Shown here: piece after piece, positions 53,705 through 61,885 of the stretch
Layout of the letters: the number at the start of each line of letters is the position of its first letter
Numbering within the stretch: position 1 is the first letter of the stretch
DNA from: an uncultured Chitinophagaceae bacterium
GTDB taxonomy: Bacteria > Bacteroidota > Bacteroidia > Chitinophagales > Chitinophagaceae
Assembly: GCA_903895845.1 (NCBI GenBank)
Contig: CAITVK010000074.1
Location: 1-64,000, forward strand
Direction: 5' to 3'
Length of the DNA stretch: 64,000 nucleotides
Made by a program: the position numbers and the translations under genes
Notes under the pieces: generated by a model
Told to the model about the DNA's origin: nothing
The model's input: the letters and a program-made list of their open reading frames with translations, nothing else
The model's database searches: none

Positions 53705-56374
53705 CTATTCTTCCTCCTCGTCATCTACTTTAATCGGAACTTTTTCAGGCTTTGGCTTCTTGCGATTCATCTGATTGATTAAATCTGCAACCACTGCCGT
53801 CCAGCCTGTTTGATGACTTGCACCTAAACCTTTGCCACTATCTCCATGAAAGTATTCAAAGAACAAAACGAGGTCTTCATTGCCGGGTTGTTGATAGAAT
53901 TTGTTGTACTCGGCATTGGAGCGACGCATTCCTTCCTCATCTTTTTGAAAGATACTGATTACCCTATTGGTCAGCTCATCGGCTACTTGTTCCAGGTTCA
54001 TCATATTACCAGAACCCGTAGGACATTCTACCAATAAAGTATCTTCATAAAAGCTAGCATACTTTCTTATAGAACGAATGAACAAGTAGTTGATTGGTAT
54101 CCACACCGGACCACGCCAGTTGGAATTACCACCAAACAGATTGGAAGTAGAATCCCCGGGATCATAGCCGATGGTATATAGCTTACCATCCAAGGTGACA
54201 GAGTAAGGGTTTTTCTCGTGGTATTTAGACAATGCACGGATGCCTCCTTCAGAAAGAAATTCTTCTTCGTTCAACATTCTTTTCAGTAAAGCAATCAACC
54301 TTTCTCTAGGTACTAAGGACAATAATATTTTATCGCTATCGCTTCTTTCTTCATTAGGCCAGAAGCGATTATTCTTCTTACGATAGTTTTCAAACCAGCC
54401 GATGCGGCGTTTAAAGTCTGTAAGTTTATTTAAAGTACTTTTTTCTATTACAGATACCGCCAACAAAGGCGTCAGCCCAACAATTGATTGTGTTTTTAAT
54501 GGTATGGTTTCGCCACCTTTAATACTCAGTGTATCATAAAAAAACTGGTCTTCTTTATTCCATAAGATGTGTTCGTTCATTGCTTCGGCAATCAACACGA
54601 AGTGTTCAAAAAACTTAGTGGCTGTATCTTCAAAGGCAACATCATTTACAGCAATTTCCAAAGCAATATCCATCATATTCAAGGCATATTTCCCCATCCA
54701 GCTAGTTCCATCTGCCTGTTCTAGTTGCATGTGTGCGGCAATGCCATAACTCCTGTCGAAAACGCCAATATTATCCAATCCTAAGAACCCACCTTGGAAG
54801 ATATTGTTTCCTTTTTCGTCTTTTCTGTTAATCCACCAGGTAAAGTTGATGATCAGTTTCTGAAAGATACGCTTCAAGAAAGTTAAGTCGCCTTTGCCTG
54901 TGTTTTCTTTCTCAATTTTATATACCTGCAATGCTGCCCAAGCGTGTACTGGCGGATTTACATCGCCAAAATTCCATTCGTAAGCAGGTAACTGGCCATC
55001 GGGTTTCATATACCACTCACGCATGATGAGTATCAGTTGATGCTTTGCAAAAGTTACATCAATCATAGCCATTGGAATACAGTGGAAAGCCAGATCCCAA
55101 GCGGCATACCAGGGATATTCCCATTTATCGGGCATTAGAATAATATCCTGATTTTTCAAGTGTTTCCAGTCACTGTTTCGACCATACTTTTTTCCATCAT
55201 TAACGGGAGAGATGCCATCACTTGTTGATAACCAACGCTCTACATCGTAATGATAGTATTGTTTGCTCCATAATAATCCCGCAAAAGCCTGACGTTGTAT
55301 GTTCAGTAAATCCTTTGGGGTATCTGGATGGAGCAAAGAAGTATAGAAGTCATCTGCCTGCTGTTTTCTATTTGTAAATACAGATGCAATGCCTCCACCA
55401 AAAGGATTATCGTGAGGTTTGCTACTTAGCCGGCAATAAATTGTTTTTGTAGCCCCGCCTTCGATAGTGTAGTTGTAAACAGGGGAGAATTTAGTCCCCG
55501 TTTTTCTATCACGCAGTGCTTGTGTATGTTGCCCGTGAATGATAGCCGAATGAAACGCATCTTTTACAAAAGGGGTCTCATTGGGAATGCCCATTATCTT
55601 TTGTTTATTGGTTTCATTGTCTGTAAACAATGCATCATCTGCCTTTTGGAAATAAAAATAATAACTCCCCAATCTTTCCTGCTCTGCAATCACTGAGGTT
55701 TTGCCGAGCGATGTTATCTTTCCTTTCTTTTCGTCACTCCCATTTTTCCATCTGTTATAAAACCAAAGTGTGGGCAAAACAGTTATTGGTGCTGCTTCCT
55801 TGAACTTATTGGTAATGTCTATCTTTATGAAAATGTCTTGAGAGCTTTGTTTGGCATAAGTCACTTTTACATCAAAGTATTCATTATTGTTGAATACGCC
55901 TGTATCCAGTATTTCATATTCTGGCTCGTGTTTGCCCCTTGCTTTGTTACCATGAACCAGTTTATCATAAGGGAATGCCTGTTGTGGATACTTATACAAG
56001 TATTCCATGTAATAGTGAGTTGGCACATTATCCAAGTAATAATACAACTCTTTTACGTCCTCACCATGATTCCCTTCTCCGTTGGCAAGCCCAAAAAGAC
56101 GTTCTTTTAGTATTGGGTCTTTACCATTCCACAAAGCGATGGCAAAGCATAAGTTCTGAAAATAATCTGTAATACCAGCCAATCCATCTTCCCCCCAACG
56201 ATAAACCCTGCTTGGTGCATGGTCGTGTGGGAAATAATTCCAGGCATCTCCGTGTGGTCCATAATCTTCTCGCACTGTACCCCATTGCCGCTCGCTCAAA
56301 TAGGGACCCCATTGCTCTAACGGTATATTTTTTCGTTCATTTACGGAAAGGCGTTGATGTTCTGCACTCATCAT
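53705..56374 (-). CDS. glycoside hydrolase family 63-like glucosidase
   Basis: 889 residues, no signal peptide. Opens WGPYLSERQWGTVREDYGPHGDAWNYFPHDHAPSRVYRWGEDG, continues with DLAFHCIPMAMIDVTFAKHQLILIMREWYM, HAWAALQVYKIEKEN, GFLGLDNIGVFDRS and ends with FFEYFHGDSGKGLGASHQTGWTAVVADL. The (alpha/alpha)6-barrel profile fits GH63/MGH1-like mannosyl- or glucosyl-hydrolases, including those acting on glucosylglycerate. Cytosolic location is implied. Substrate cannot be fixed from the sequence. A second ATG one codon downstream is an equal start choice. Convergent with rnhB. Confidence 0.83.
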   Translation of the reverse strand: MMSAEHQRLSVNERKNIPLEQWGPYLSERQWGTVREDYGPHGDAWNYFPHDHAPSRVYRWGEDGLAGITDYFQNLCFAIALWNGKDPILKERLFGLANGEGNHGEDVKELYYYLDNVPTHYYMEYLYKYPQQAFPYDKLVHGNKARGKHEPEYEILDTGVFNNNEYFDVKVTYAKQSSQDIFIKIDITNKFKEAAPITVLPTLWFYNRWKNGSDEKKGKITSLGKTSVIAEQERLGSYYFYFQKADDALFTDNETNKQKIMGIPNETPFVKDAFHSAIIHGQHTQALRDRKTGTKFSPVYNYTIEGGATKTIYCRLSSKPHDNPFGGGIASVFTNRKQQADDFYTSLLHPDTPKDLLNIQRQAFAGLLWSKQYYHYDVERWLSTSDGISPVNDGKKYGRNSDWKHLKNQDIILMPDKWEYPWYAAWDLAFHCIPMAMIDVTFAKHQLILIMREWYMKPDGQLPAYEWNFGDVNPPVHAWAALQVYKIEKENTGKGDLTFLKRIFQKLIINFTWWINRKDEKGNNIFQGGFLGLDNIGVFDRSYGIAAHMQLEQADGTSWMGKYALNMMDIALEIAVNDVAFEDTATKFFEHFVLIAEAMNEHILWNKEDQFFYDTLSIKGGETIPLKTQSIVGLTPLLAVSVIEKSTLNKLTDFKRRIGWFENYRKKNNRFWPNEERSDSDKILLSLVPRERLIALLKRMLNEEEFLSEGGIRALSKYHEKNPYSVTLDGKLYTIGYDPGDSTSNLFGGNSNWRGPVWIPINYLFIRSIRKYASFYEDTLLVECPTGSGNMMNLEQVADELTNRVISIFQKDEEGMRRSNAEYNKFYQQPGNEDLVLFFEYFHGDSGKGLGASHQTGWTAVVADLINQMNRKKPKPEKVPIKVDDEEEE

Positions 56375-56494
56375 ATTCTAGAAAGCTGTGTTTAATCAAT
56401 CAATTTATTGCAATAAATTATATACAACGAAATGAAGTGTAAATAATTGTTTTTTAATGCTTCAGACAATAAATATAGGGGGATTTGTGGTAAC

Positions 56495-56905
56495 CTATCT
56501 GCAATTTTTGCATATGCCACTTATTACGACATCAGATTGCTTCTGGATGAAGCCTTCTGGGAGGGAAACATTGGGGATAGATACATTGTCAAGGCAATAC
56601 GTTGTACTACAAATGTCACAGATAAAATGCACGTGATTGTCGTGGTGATGTCCTGCTTTGCAATCATCTTTACAGAGGGCATAGAGTACACTATTATCCA
56701 CCGTAGGGATGGTATGAATAATGCCTTTTTCTACGAATGTCTGTAGTGTACGATAGATGGTTACCCTATCGAAAGAGGCGGAAGAACGTTTCTCTATATC
56801 AGCATGAGCCAATGCCCCTTTACTGGCATGAAATAACTCTAGTATCTGCTTCCTGCTTTCTGTTATGCTTAGTCCGTTGTGTTTTAATATCTCGGTGGAG
56901 TGCAT
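56495..56905 (-). CDS. Fur-family metalloregulator, probably Zur-like
   Basis: 136 residues. N-terminal winged helix (LSITESRKQILELFHASKGALAHADIEKR, RVTIYRTLQTFVEKG) and C-terminal dimerisation domain with His-rich HHHDNHVHF at 86-94, structural zinc Cys pairs Cys96/Cys99 and Cys132/Cys135. Which metal it senses is not visible. Context favours zinc: the gene lies downstream of SCO1 on the same strand, and palindromes of TGCAAC type lie at the SCO1 and MerC promoters. Start fixed by ATG at 56905. Confidence 0.88.
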   Translation of the reverse strand: MHSTEILKHNGLSITESRKQILELFHASKGALAHADIEKRSSASFDRVTIYRTLQTFVEKGIIHTIPTVDNSVLYALCKDDCKAGHHHDNHVHFICDICSTTYCLDNVSIPNVSLPEGFIQKQSDVVISGICKNCR

Positions 56906-56909
56906 TTTT

Positions 56910-57010
56910 TTAGATATTAGTTATTAGATAGTAGATATTAACTCTTGAATTGCTTAATAGATAGAAATACGGGTTAAAACTAATATCCACTATCTAATAT
57001 CTACTATCTC
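56910..57010. repeat. AGATATT/AGTTATT heptamer inverted repeat between SCO1 and Fur
   Basis: Left arm 56910-56940 (AGATATT AGTTATT AGATAGT AGATATT) pairs with right arm 56980-57010 (TAATATC CACTATC TAATATC TACTATC), about 40 nt apart. It fills the space after the SCO1 stop and so could shape RNA stability or termination between the two genes. Confidence 0.75.
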
Positions 57011-57019
57011 TCTTAAGTC

Positions 57020-57670
57020 TTATTGATTAAATATTCCATTTACAAAATTCCCGTTCTTGCTTTTTTCTTTCAATAAAATAGCAATATCATCTTTCAGTCT
57101 GTCCAGTTCGTCTTTTTTCAGTCCATCATATATCTGACCACGTACTTGTCCGTCTTTATCTACCAAGGCAAAGAACTGGGTATGAATAAACTGATCTTCT
57201 ATCTTTTCCAATGAGTTCTTAGGGTCATCCAGCAGATAACTGTTACGTGCCTGATAGTACAGACTATCTTTTCTGCCAGTAAGGAATATCCATTTTCTGG
57301 TATCTACTTTCAGGCTGTCAGCATAATGTTTCATCCTTGGTACACTATCCGTTTCGGGATCGCAACTATGCGATAAGATAATAAAATTTGGTTCGTCCTT
57401 AAACTGATCGTAGATGGTGTGCATATTGGTGTTCATTCGAGGGCATATGCCTTTGCAAGTAGTAAAAAAATATTCCACAACCGCCACTTTACCCAACATA
57501 TCTCTATCAGTAAAGGCAATATTGTCCTGATTTTTAAAGGAAAAGGGCTTTACATAACTCAACACGGGCAATTGCGTTTTCCAGGCGTCGGTACCTTTAA
57601 AAAGAAAGAACCAGAAACTGATAACCAGCACGATGAAAAAGCTGACGTATATAAAAATTTTCTTAGTCAT
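57020..57670 (-). CDS. SCO1/SenC family copper chaperone-like protein
   Basis: 216 residues. N-terminal membrane anchor (KKIFIYVSFFIVLVISFWFF), thioredoxin fold with CKGIC (Cys72, Cys76) and copper-ligand His163 (QFIHTQFF), plus DPETDSVPRMKHYADSL. SCO proteins deliver copper to the CuA site of oxidases or act as thiol reductases. The window's oxidase is cbb3, which has no CuA, so the partner may be elsewhere. Probably cotranscribed with the Fur gene, but 114 bp of inverted repeat separates them. Confidence 0.88.
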   Translation of the reverse strand: MTKKIFIYVSFFIVLVISFWFFLFKGTDAWKTQLPVLSYVKPFSFKNQDNIAFTDRDMLGKVAVVEYFFTTCKGICPRMNTNMHTIYDQFKDEPNFIILSHSCDPETDSVPRMKHYADSLKVDTRKWIFLTGRKDSLYYQARNSYLLDDPKNSLEKIEDQFIHTQFFALVDKDGQVRGQIYDGLKKDELDRLKDDIAILLKEKSKNGNFVNGIFNQ

Positions 57671-57688
57671 TTATGATGTAATTGGGTG

Positions 57689-57708
57689 CAAAGTTAACTT
57701 GTTGCAAC
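57689..57708 (-). promoter_or_regulatory. SCO1 promoter with overlapping TGCAAC-type palindrome
   Basis: -7 box TAACTTTG (minus strand, 57696-57689), and just upstream the perfect palindrome GTTGCAAC (57701-57708). It falls in the spacer of the promoter, where a repressor would block. No clear -33. Confidence 0.5.
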
Positions 57709-57781
57709 GGATATTAATTCGTCTTTTGACAATGTTCTCGTGTACTTGAACCTATTTTGTTCGTTTTAAAGAAACAAATAT

Positions 57782-57812
57782 TTTGCAACAAAGTTGCAGG
57801 TATCTATATTTG
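57782..57812 (+). promoter_or_regulatory. MerC promoter with Zur-like operator
   Basis: Complete promoter: -33 TTTG (57782-57785), 19 bp spacer, -7 TATATTTG (57805-57812). The spacer contains the palindrome TGCAAC-AAA-GTTGCA (57784-57798), a form I associate with Zur sites in this phylum (from memory). The operator is directly before a metal-related gene and near a Fur-family gene. Confidence 0.65.
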
Positions 57813-57819
57813 CTGTCCG

Positions 57820-58191
57820 ATGCGATTAAAAATAAATTGGGATGCGCTTGGTATTACTACTTCAATTGCCTGTGCTATCCACTGCGCGCTACTCCCTCTA
57901 TTTCTTACAAGTCTGCCTTTGTTTGGTGTCAACATCATTCACAATTTTGCGTTTGAGTATGGTATGATTGCGCTTGCTTTTGTAGTGGGTACGTTTGCTT
58001 TACGTCACGGATATGCCAAACATCACCATCGGGTGCTTCCTATCTTGCTTTTCAGTATTGGTATCTGCTTCTTATTAGCCAAACAAATCTGGCATCAATG
58101 GGAGTTATATCTATTGCCTCCCGCCGTTTTTTTTATCCTTTTGGCTCATTATTATAACCTCAAGCTTACCAAAAGCTGCACAAATCATTAA
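57820..58191 (+). CDS. MerC domain-containing membrane protein
   Basis: 123 residues from the ATG at 57820 (MRLKINWDALGITTSIACAIHCALLPLF), 7 bp after the -7 box; a longer frame starting at 57757 includes the promoter and is rejected. Several membrane segments. The CAIHC motif resembles the metal-binding site of MerC, a mercury uptake protein, and HGYAKHHHR is a His-rich loop. In Bacteroidota such genes often appear in zinc-limitation regulons (recollection), so metal uptake is a plausible role. Confidence 0.75.
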   Translation: MRLKINWDALGITTSIACAIHCALLPLFLTSLPLFGVNIIHNFAFEYGMIALAFVVGTFALRHGYAKHHHRVLPILLFSIGICFLLAKQIWHQWELYLLPPAVFFILLAHYYNLKLTKSCTNH

Positions 58192-58222
58192 TAAATTACT
58201 TAACTGCTTTATTATCTAAAAC

Positions 58223-58267
58223 AAAAAGGGGTTACAGTAAAAAATACATTTACTGCAATCCCTTTTT
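58223..58267. terminator. bidirectional terminator between MerC and DoxX genes
   Basis: Long stem AAAAAGGGGTTACAGTAAA with TTTACTGCAATCCCTTTTT, two G-U or mismatched pairs, loop AAATACA-like. A-tract on one side and T-tract on the other suit both convergent genes. Confidence 0.8.
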
Positions 58268-58291
58268 AGTTCTCTTTTAGTCTATTGAATG

Positions 58292-58783
58292 CTACATCGA
58301 CGCTTCGAATATCTTGTCGGTATGTCCTTTTTCTGTTGCCGCTTTTATATAGCTTTTAAAGTACTCATCAGCCGATATAATGCCACTTCCAAACAAGGTA
58401 AAGATGAATAATAATGTAAGTACCAGAACAGAAAGTACGAACTCAGAGTCTTGAACGCCCCTGCCTGTATTGAGATTTACAAAAAATACAGCACCAAGCA
58501 GAATGGGGATTTGAATAGCGCAAGCCCATCTGGTAAACAATCCTACAGTAATAAATAGTCCTCCCAATAGCGAGAGATAAGTGATGGCTAGTGCCACTTC
58601 GGTTTCGTAGCTTCTAAAGATGCTGAGCTTACTGTTTTGTGCAAGTTGCTCGAAATAGACAAAGTTTTGAAGGAAAAATAGGCCTTTCCAGAAAAGAATC
58701 AATCCTAGTAACATTCTTAAAATGGCCCACCATCTAGGTTGGTTGGGGATGTTGTTTACAAGTGTTTCTTCCATGACAATCAT
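58292..58783 (-). CDS. DoxX-family membrane protein
   Basis: 163 residues; ATG at 58783, a second ATG four codons later is equally possible. Four membrane segments (WWAILRMLLGLILFWKGLFFL; AITYLSLLGGLFITVGLFT; CAIQIPILLGAVFFV; SVLVLTLLFIFTLFGSG) in the DoxX pattern. DoxX-like proteins are linked to quinol or thiol redox chemistry and oxidative stress, mostly uncharacterised. Monocistronic with its own -7 box. Confidence 0.82.
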   Translation of the reverse strand: MIVMEETLVNNIPNQPRWWAILRMLLGLILFWKGLFFLQNFVYFEQLAQNSKLSIFRSYETEVALAITYLSLLGGLFITVGLFTRWACAIQIPILLGAVFFVNLNTGRGVQDSEFVLSVLVLTLLFIFTLFGSGIISADEYFKSYIKAATEKGHTDKIFEASM

Positions 58784-59178
58784 TTTTTGTTGTTAAAAAA
58801 TAGTTCCCTTAGTGGGAATGCAATCGTTATCAAAGATACCTGAACATATAAAAACGCTTCCTGCGATTTTAGAAATATTTTCCGAGAACAATGTAAAATA
58901 GTTTATTACCAATTTGAATGAGATTGATTTATAAGGCTCATGTTTTTGTTAATCTTTTCAGTTTAAAAAAAGTTTGTTCCAGGAAATGAAAGACTTTTCC
59001 CTTCGAAATTCATTTTTCTTGACGATAAAGAAGGATATCAATCGTTTTTTCAATACAAAAGGGGGAAATGTTCTAGTGCAGTTAGTTCAATAGCATTAAA
59101 CACTCAAGTGTACGATTAACAGCAATCAAAGGGTTGTTAATCGTGTGTTTTAAGCCCGAAAACCGGGGATGTAGCGGA
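58784..59178. other. 395-bp gap upstream of DoxX, downstream of the GH43 gene
   Basis: No gene found. It contains the DoxX -7 box (58831) and, near the GH43 end, an inverted repeat ACGATTAAC (59112-59120) with GTTAATCGT (59136-59144) lacking a T-run. The AT-rich middle shows nothing further. Confidence 0.5.
58831..58838 (-). promoter_or_regulatory. -7 promoter box of the DoxX gene
   Basis: Minus-strand TATCTTTG fits TAnnTTTG, 47 bp before the ATG. -33 element not convincing. Confidence 0.45.
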
Positions 59179-60882
59179 TTACTCAGCCTTATATTTACTT
59201 TTCACTACCCCATTCTCCCCAAATACATCTATTGCAAACCAATAATGAGTGTCTTTAACCAATGAGCGGATGGTTGCTTCGGTTTTGTCATAGACCATAT
59301 AGTTAAGGTATAACTTGTCTTTCGCAATGCCATATCGGATGTTGTATCCTGTTGCCGCAGCAACCTTATCCCAACTTAATTTTACCACACACCCATCTTT
59401 TTCATCTCTTTTAACTTCAAACTCCTTAACTATATCAAAACAATCAATATTTGTATTTCTTCCAAATACCCGCAATCCAGAAATAGCAAACTTCCCATCG
59501 GGGGTATTCACATTCATTACACGGATAAATCGTGCCTTGATTGGTTTAGTCAATTCAAAATAGGGATGGGGTAAGTCTTCATTGCTAGTCGATTTATCAA
59601 TTACTGTCTTCCAGGTTTGCTTATCGTCGCTAGATTCAATCAAATATTGATACCCTTTTTGTACCGTAGGTCTTCCCAAAGTCTTGGTATCTACATCTGC
59701 AAAGTTTATTTGAATGGCATTGATGGTAGGCTTTTCTTGCAAATCGACCGCAATCCATTCACCCTTGTCTCCTGTCTTCGCACTCCACCAATCGCGAATT
59801 TCTTCGTCCACGGCGTATTCGGGTTTTAATTTGATGGAATCTAAAGTAGAGGAAACGGTGACAGGCTTATTATAGGAAAGCAACATCCATCCCTTAAAGA
59901 AACTTTCTGGATTACTTTCTTTTTTAGTTGGAAAGAGAAAAGGGTAATCTCCAAAACCTGTGTGAGTGCGCATGGTGCCATCCGCATCAAAAGTGGTCGG
60001 AAACAAGCCCAAACGCCTTTCGAAAACGTGCTTCTTACTGATGGTCATGGTGGCAATATGCCAATAGTTGCCAAACTTATCCTGAAAGGTCCCACTATGT
60101 CCTGCACCTGCAATGAACCCTTGTGGTTTGTAGGAAAAAGGATTGGATGATTGAAAGCTATAGGGTCCCAAAGGTTTATCTGAGACATAAACACCATCAC
60201 AATAACTCTTGCATTGTGTTCCCGGAGCGGCATATTGCAAGTAATATTTTCCGTTGTGTTTAGTCATCCATGTGCCTTCAATCCAAGGGTTTGCAGCGCC
60301 TGTATTGTTGTCGCCGCCCCTTTCAAACCCATGATTTTCCTTGTCGGCATAAATCAAGGCAACAGAGGTTCCCTTAAAATGAAACCGGTTATTCCTATCT
60401 AGTTCCACCACTTTGGTGGGCGTCTTGTTAGAACATCCATAATAGAGATACAATTTCCTATCATCATCCAAAAACAAACAAGGGTCAATAACGCTACTAT
60501 CAATTTCCCCAACATGTTCCCAAATTCCTTTGATGGGGTCAGTTGATTTATAGATTTTCTTTCCACCCGAAGCCAGAAAATAAAGCGCGTCATCAATAGC
60601 TACAACGGTGGGGGCATAATCTTCCCAAGGCAGGGTTTGATTGGTAATCAATTTCCAGTCCTTCATCTCATCAGACACCCAATAACCTCCGGATTTTGAG
60701 GCAAAAAGAAAGTATTTATTCTGAAATAAAACAATCATCGGGTCGGCAGCTTCCCTGCGCGAGGGCGTGTCAGGACGGAAGCGATAACTCAGATTCATCG
60801 GATTACAAAAGGTAGTTTGTGCCGATAGCTTCATCACCATAAACAGGGAACTAAGGAGTAAAGGCAGGATGTATTTTTTCAT
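59179..60882 (-). CDS. secreted glycoside hydrolase family 43-like enzyme with F5/8C and FN3-like domains
   Basis: 567 residues. Signal peptide ending KLSA. Five-bladed propeller-type GH43 domain to about 325: AADPMIVLFQNKYFLFAS with the catalytic base Asp47, DSSVIDPCLFLDDDRKLYLYYG with the second acidic residue, and WIEGTWMTKHNGKYYLQYAA with the general-acid Glu. Residues about 370-465 look like an F5/8 type C (discoidin) sugar-binding domain and the end (about 480-567) like an FN3 domain. Acts on arabinan, xylan or related side chains; substrate not inferable. Transcribed after array 5, which lies just 5' of its start. Confidence 0.85.
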   Translation of the reverse strand: MKKYILPLLLSSLFMVMKLSAQTTFCNPMNLSYRFRPDTPSRREAADPMIVLFQNKYFLFASKSGGYWVSDEMKDWKLITNQTLPWEDYAPTVVAIDDALYFLASGGKKIYKSTDPIKGIWEHVGEIDSSVIDPCLFLDDDRKLYLYYGCSNKTPTKVVELDRNNRFHFKGTSVALIYADKENHGFERGGDNNTGAANPWIEGTWMTKHNGKYYLQYAAPGTQCKSYCDGVYVSDKPLGPYSFQSSNPFSYKPQGFIAGAGHSGTFQDKFGNYWHIATMTISKKHVFERRLGLFPTTFDADGTMRTHTGFGDYPFLFPTKKESNPESFFKGWMLLSYNKPVTVSSTLDSIKLKPEYAVDEEIRDWWSAKTGDKGEWIAVDLQEKPTINAIQINFADVDTKTLGRPTVQKGYQYLIESSDDKQTWKTVIDKSTSNEDLPHPYFELTKPIKARFIRVMNVNTPDGKFAISGLRVFGRNTNIDCFDIVKEFEVKRDEKDGCVVKLSWDKVAAATGYNIRYGIAKDKLYLNYMVYDKTEATIRSLVKDTHYWFAIDVFGENGVVKSKYKAE

Positions 60883-60924
60883 ATTCAGTTGACTAGATGT
60901 TGTTTTTTAGGTTTAATAGGTTCT

Positions 60925-61117
60925 ATCCGAGGTCTCGGATGTCGTATCCGAGATACCTTTTGTCGCATCCGAGGTCTCGGACGTCGTATCCGAGACACCT
61001 TTTGTTGCATCCGAAGTCTCGGATGCCGTATCCGAGACACCTTTTACCGCATCCGAGGTCTAGGATGTCGTATCCGAGATACCTTTTGTCGCATCCGAAG
61101 TCTCGGATGCGACAAAA
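60925..61117. repeat. 21-bp tandem array 5 with 42-bp higher-order unit and terminal hairpin
   Basis: Nine 21-bp units from 60925 to 61113 alternate between ATCCGAGGTCTCGGATGTCGT and ATCCGAGATACCTTTTGTCGC, giving a 42-bp period. ATCCGA-GGTC-TCGGAT in the first type is a perfect palindrome. At the right end the last unit turns into TCGGATGCGACAAAAG, the reverse complement of CTTTTGTCGCATCCGA, giving a 16-bp stem with a 4-nt loop. It sits between the mtgA stop (61123) and the GH43 start (60882). Confidence 0.95.
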
Positions 61118-61122
61118 GCTAC

Positions 61123-61869
61123 CTATGGCATCACCAATTTCTGCACATCTTCATCATCCTCAATGTTGTGCATCTCTCGCAAAATCTGCGGGTATCGCCA
61201 CGCTACCCTTCCACTTTCGGGTACTACCGTAAACTTTTTAGGATTAGGCAAACAAGCAATAATCATCGCAGCTTGTTGCCTGGTCAAGTCTTTGGCTGGC
61301 TTATTAAAATAGGCTTGGCTAGCTGCTTCTATCCCAAATATACCTGACCCCATTTCAATTGTGTTCAGGTACACATCCAATATCCGTTTCTTTCCCCATA
61401 TCAGTTCTATCAAAACCGTAAAGTAGGCTTCCGGTACTTTTCGTATATACTTCCAGATGCCTCCACCTTGCCATAAGAAAACATTCTTGGCAGTCTGCTG
61501 ACTGATTGTACTTGCAGCAGCACCCAATGGTAGCTTCTTTTTCTTATGTTTCTTTTGGGAAAAGCTTTTTTCTATCGCTTGAAAATCAAACCCATAATGA
61601 TCTGGAAAAAGCTGATCCTCACTGGCAATTGCTGCAAGCCGAGCATTGGGAGAAATGTTTACCCTAGCCACATAATCCCTTTTCAGTCCATAACTAATGC
61701 CATTATCTATTTGAGTGAGGGTAATAGGAGGCATCACCCAACGGCAGATGATGACATACAACAAAGAAGAGATGAACATAATCAGAAACAGACGCTTGGT
61801 AAACCGCCATATTCTGCTTAACAAAGTAGATTTTTTGCTCGTAGATTTAGATTTGCTTGCACTGCCCAT
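61123..61869 (-). CDS. mtgA: monofunctional biosynthetic peptidoglycan transglycosylase
   Basis: 248 residues. Lys/Ser-rich N-terminus, one membrane anchor (LFLIMFISSLLYVIICRWVM), then a GT51 domain with catalytic Glu84 in IASEDQLFPDHYGFD, GASTISQQTAKN and KKRILDVYLNTIEMGSGIFGIEAASQAYF. Polymerises lipid II into glycan strands. Final residues WRYPQILREMHNIEDDED. The next gene upstream starts 17 bp away, so these are likely cotranscribed. Confidence 0.93.
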   Translation of the reverse strand: MGSASKSKSTSKKSTLLSRIWRFTKRLFLIMFISSLLYVIICRWVMPPITLTQIDNGISYGLKRDYVARVNISPNARLAAIASEDQLFPDHYGFDFQAIEKSFSQKKHKKKKLPLGAAASTISQQTAKNVFLWQGGGIWKYIRKVPEAYFTVLIELIWGKKRILDVYLNTIEMGSGIFGIEAASQAYFNKPAKDLTRQQAAMIIACLPNPKKFTVVPESGRVAWRYPQILREMHNIEDDEDVQKLVMP

Positions 61870-61885
61870 ACTGCAAATAAAAGGA

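Noticed and set aside
57757-57819. Longer MerC reading frame starting at 57757
   Set aside because: The extra 21 residues overlap the -33/operator/-7 promoter, so translation must begin at 57820.
58784-59178. tRNA, small RNA or riboswitch in the longest plain gap
   Set aside because: No cloverleaf, T-loop GTTCRANTC or known riboswitch pattern was recognised.
60889-61347. ORFs of 152 and 111 residues over array 5
   Set aside because: Repeat-driven frames that run into the antisense of mtgA.
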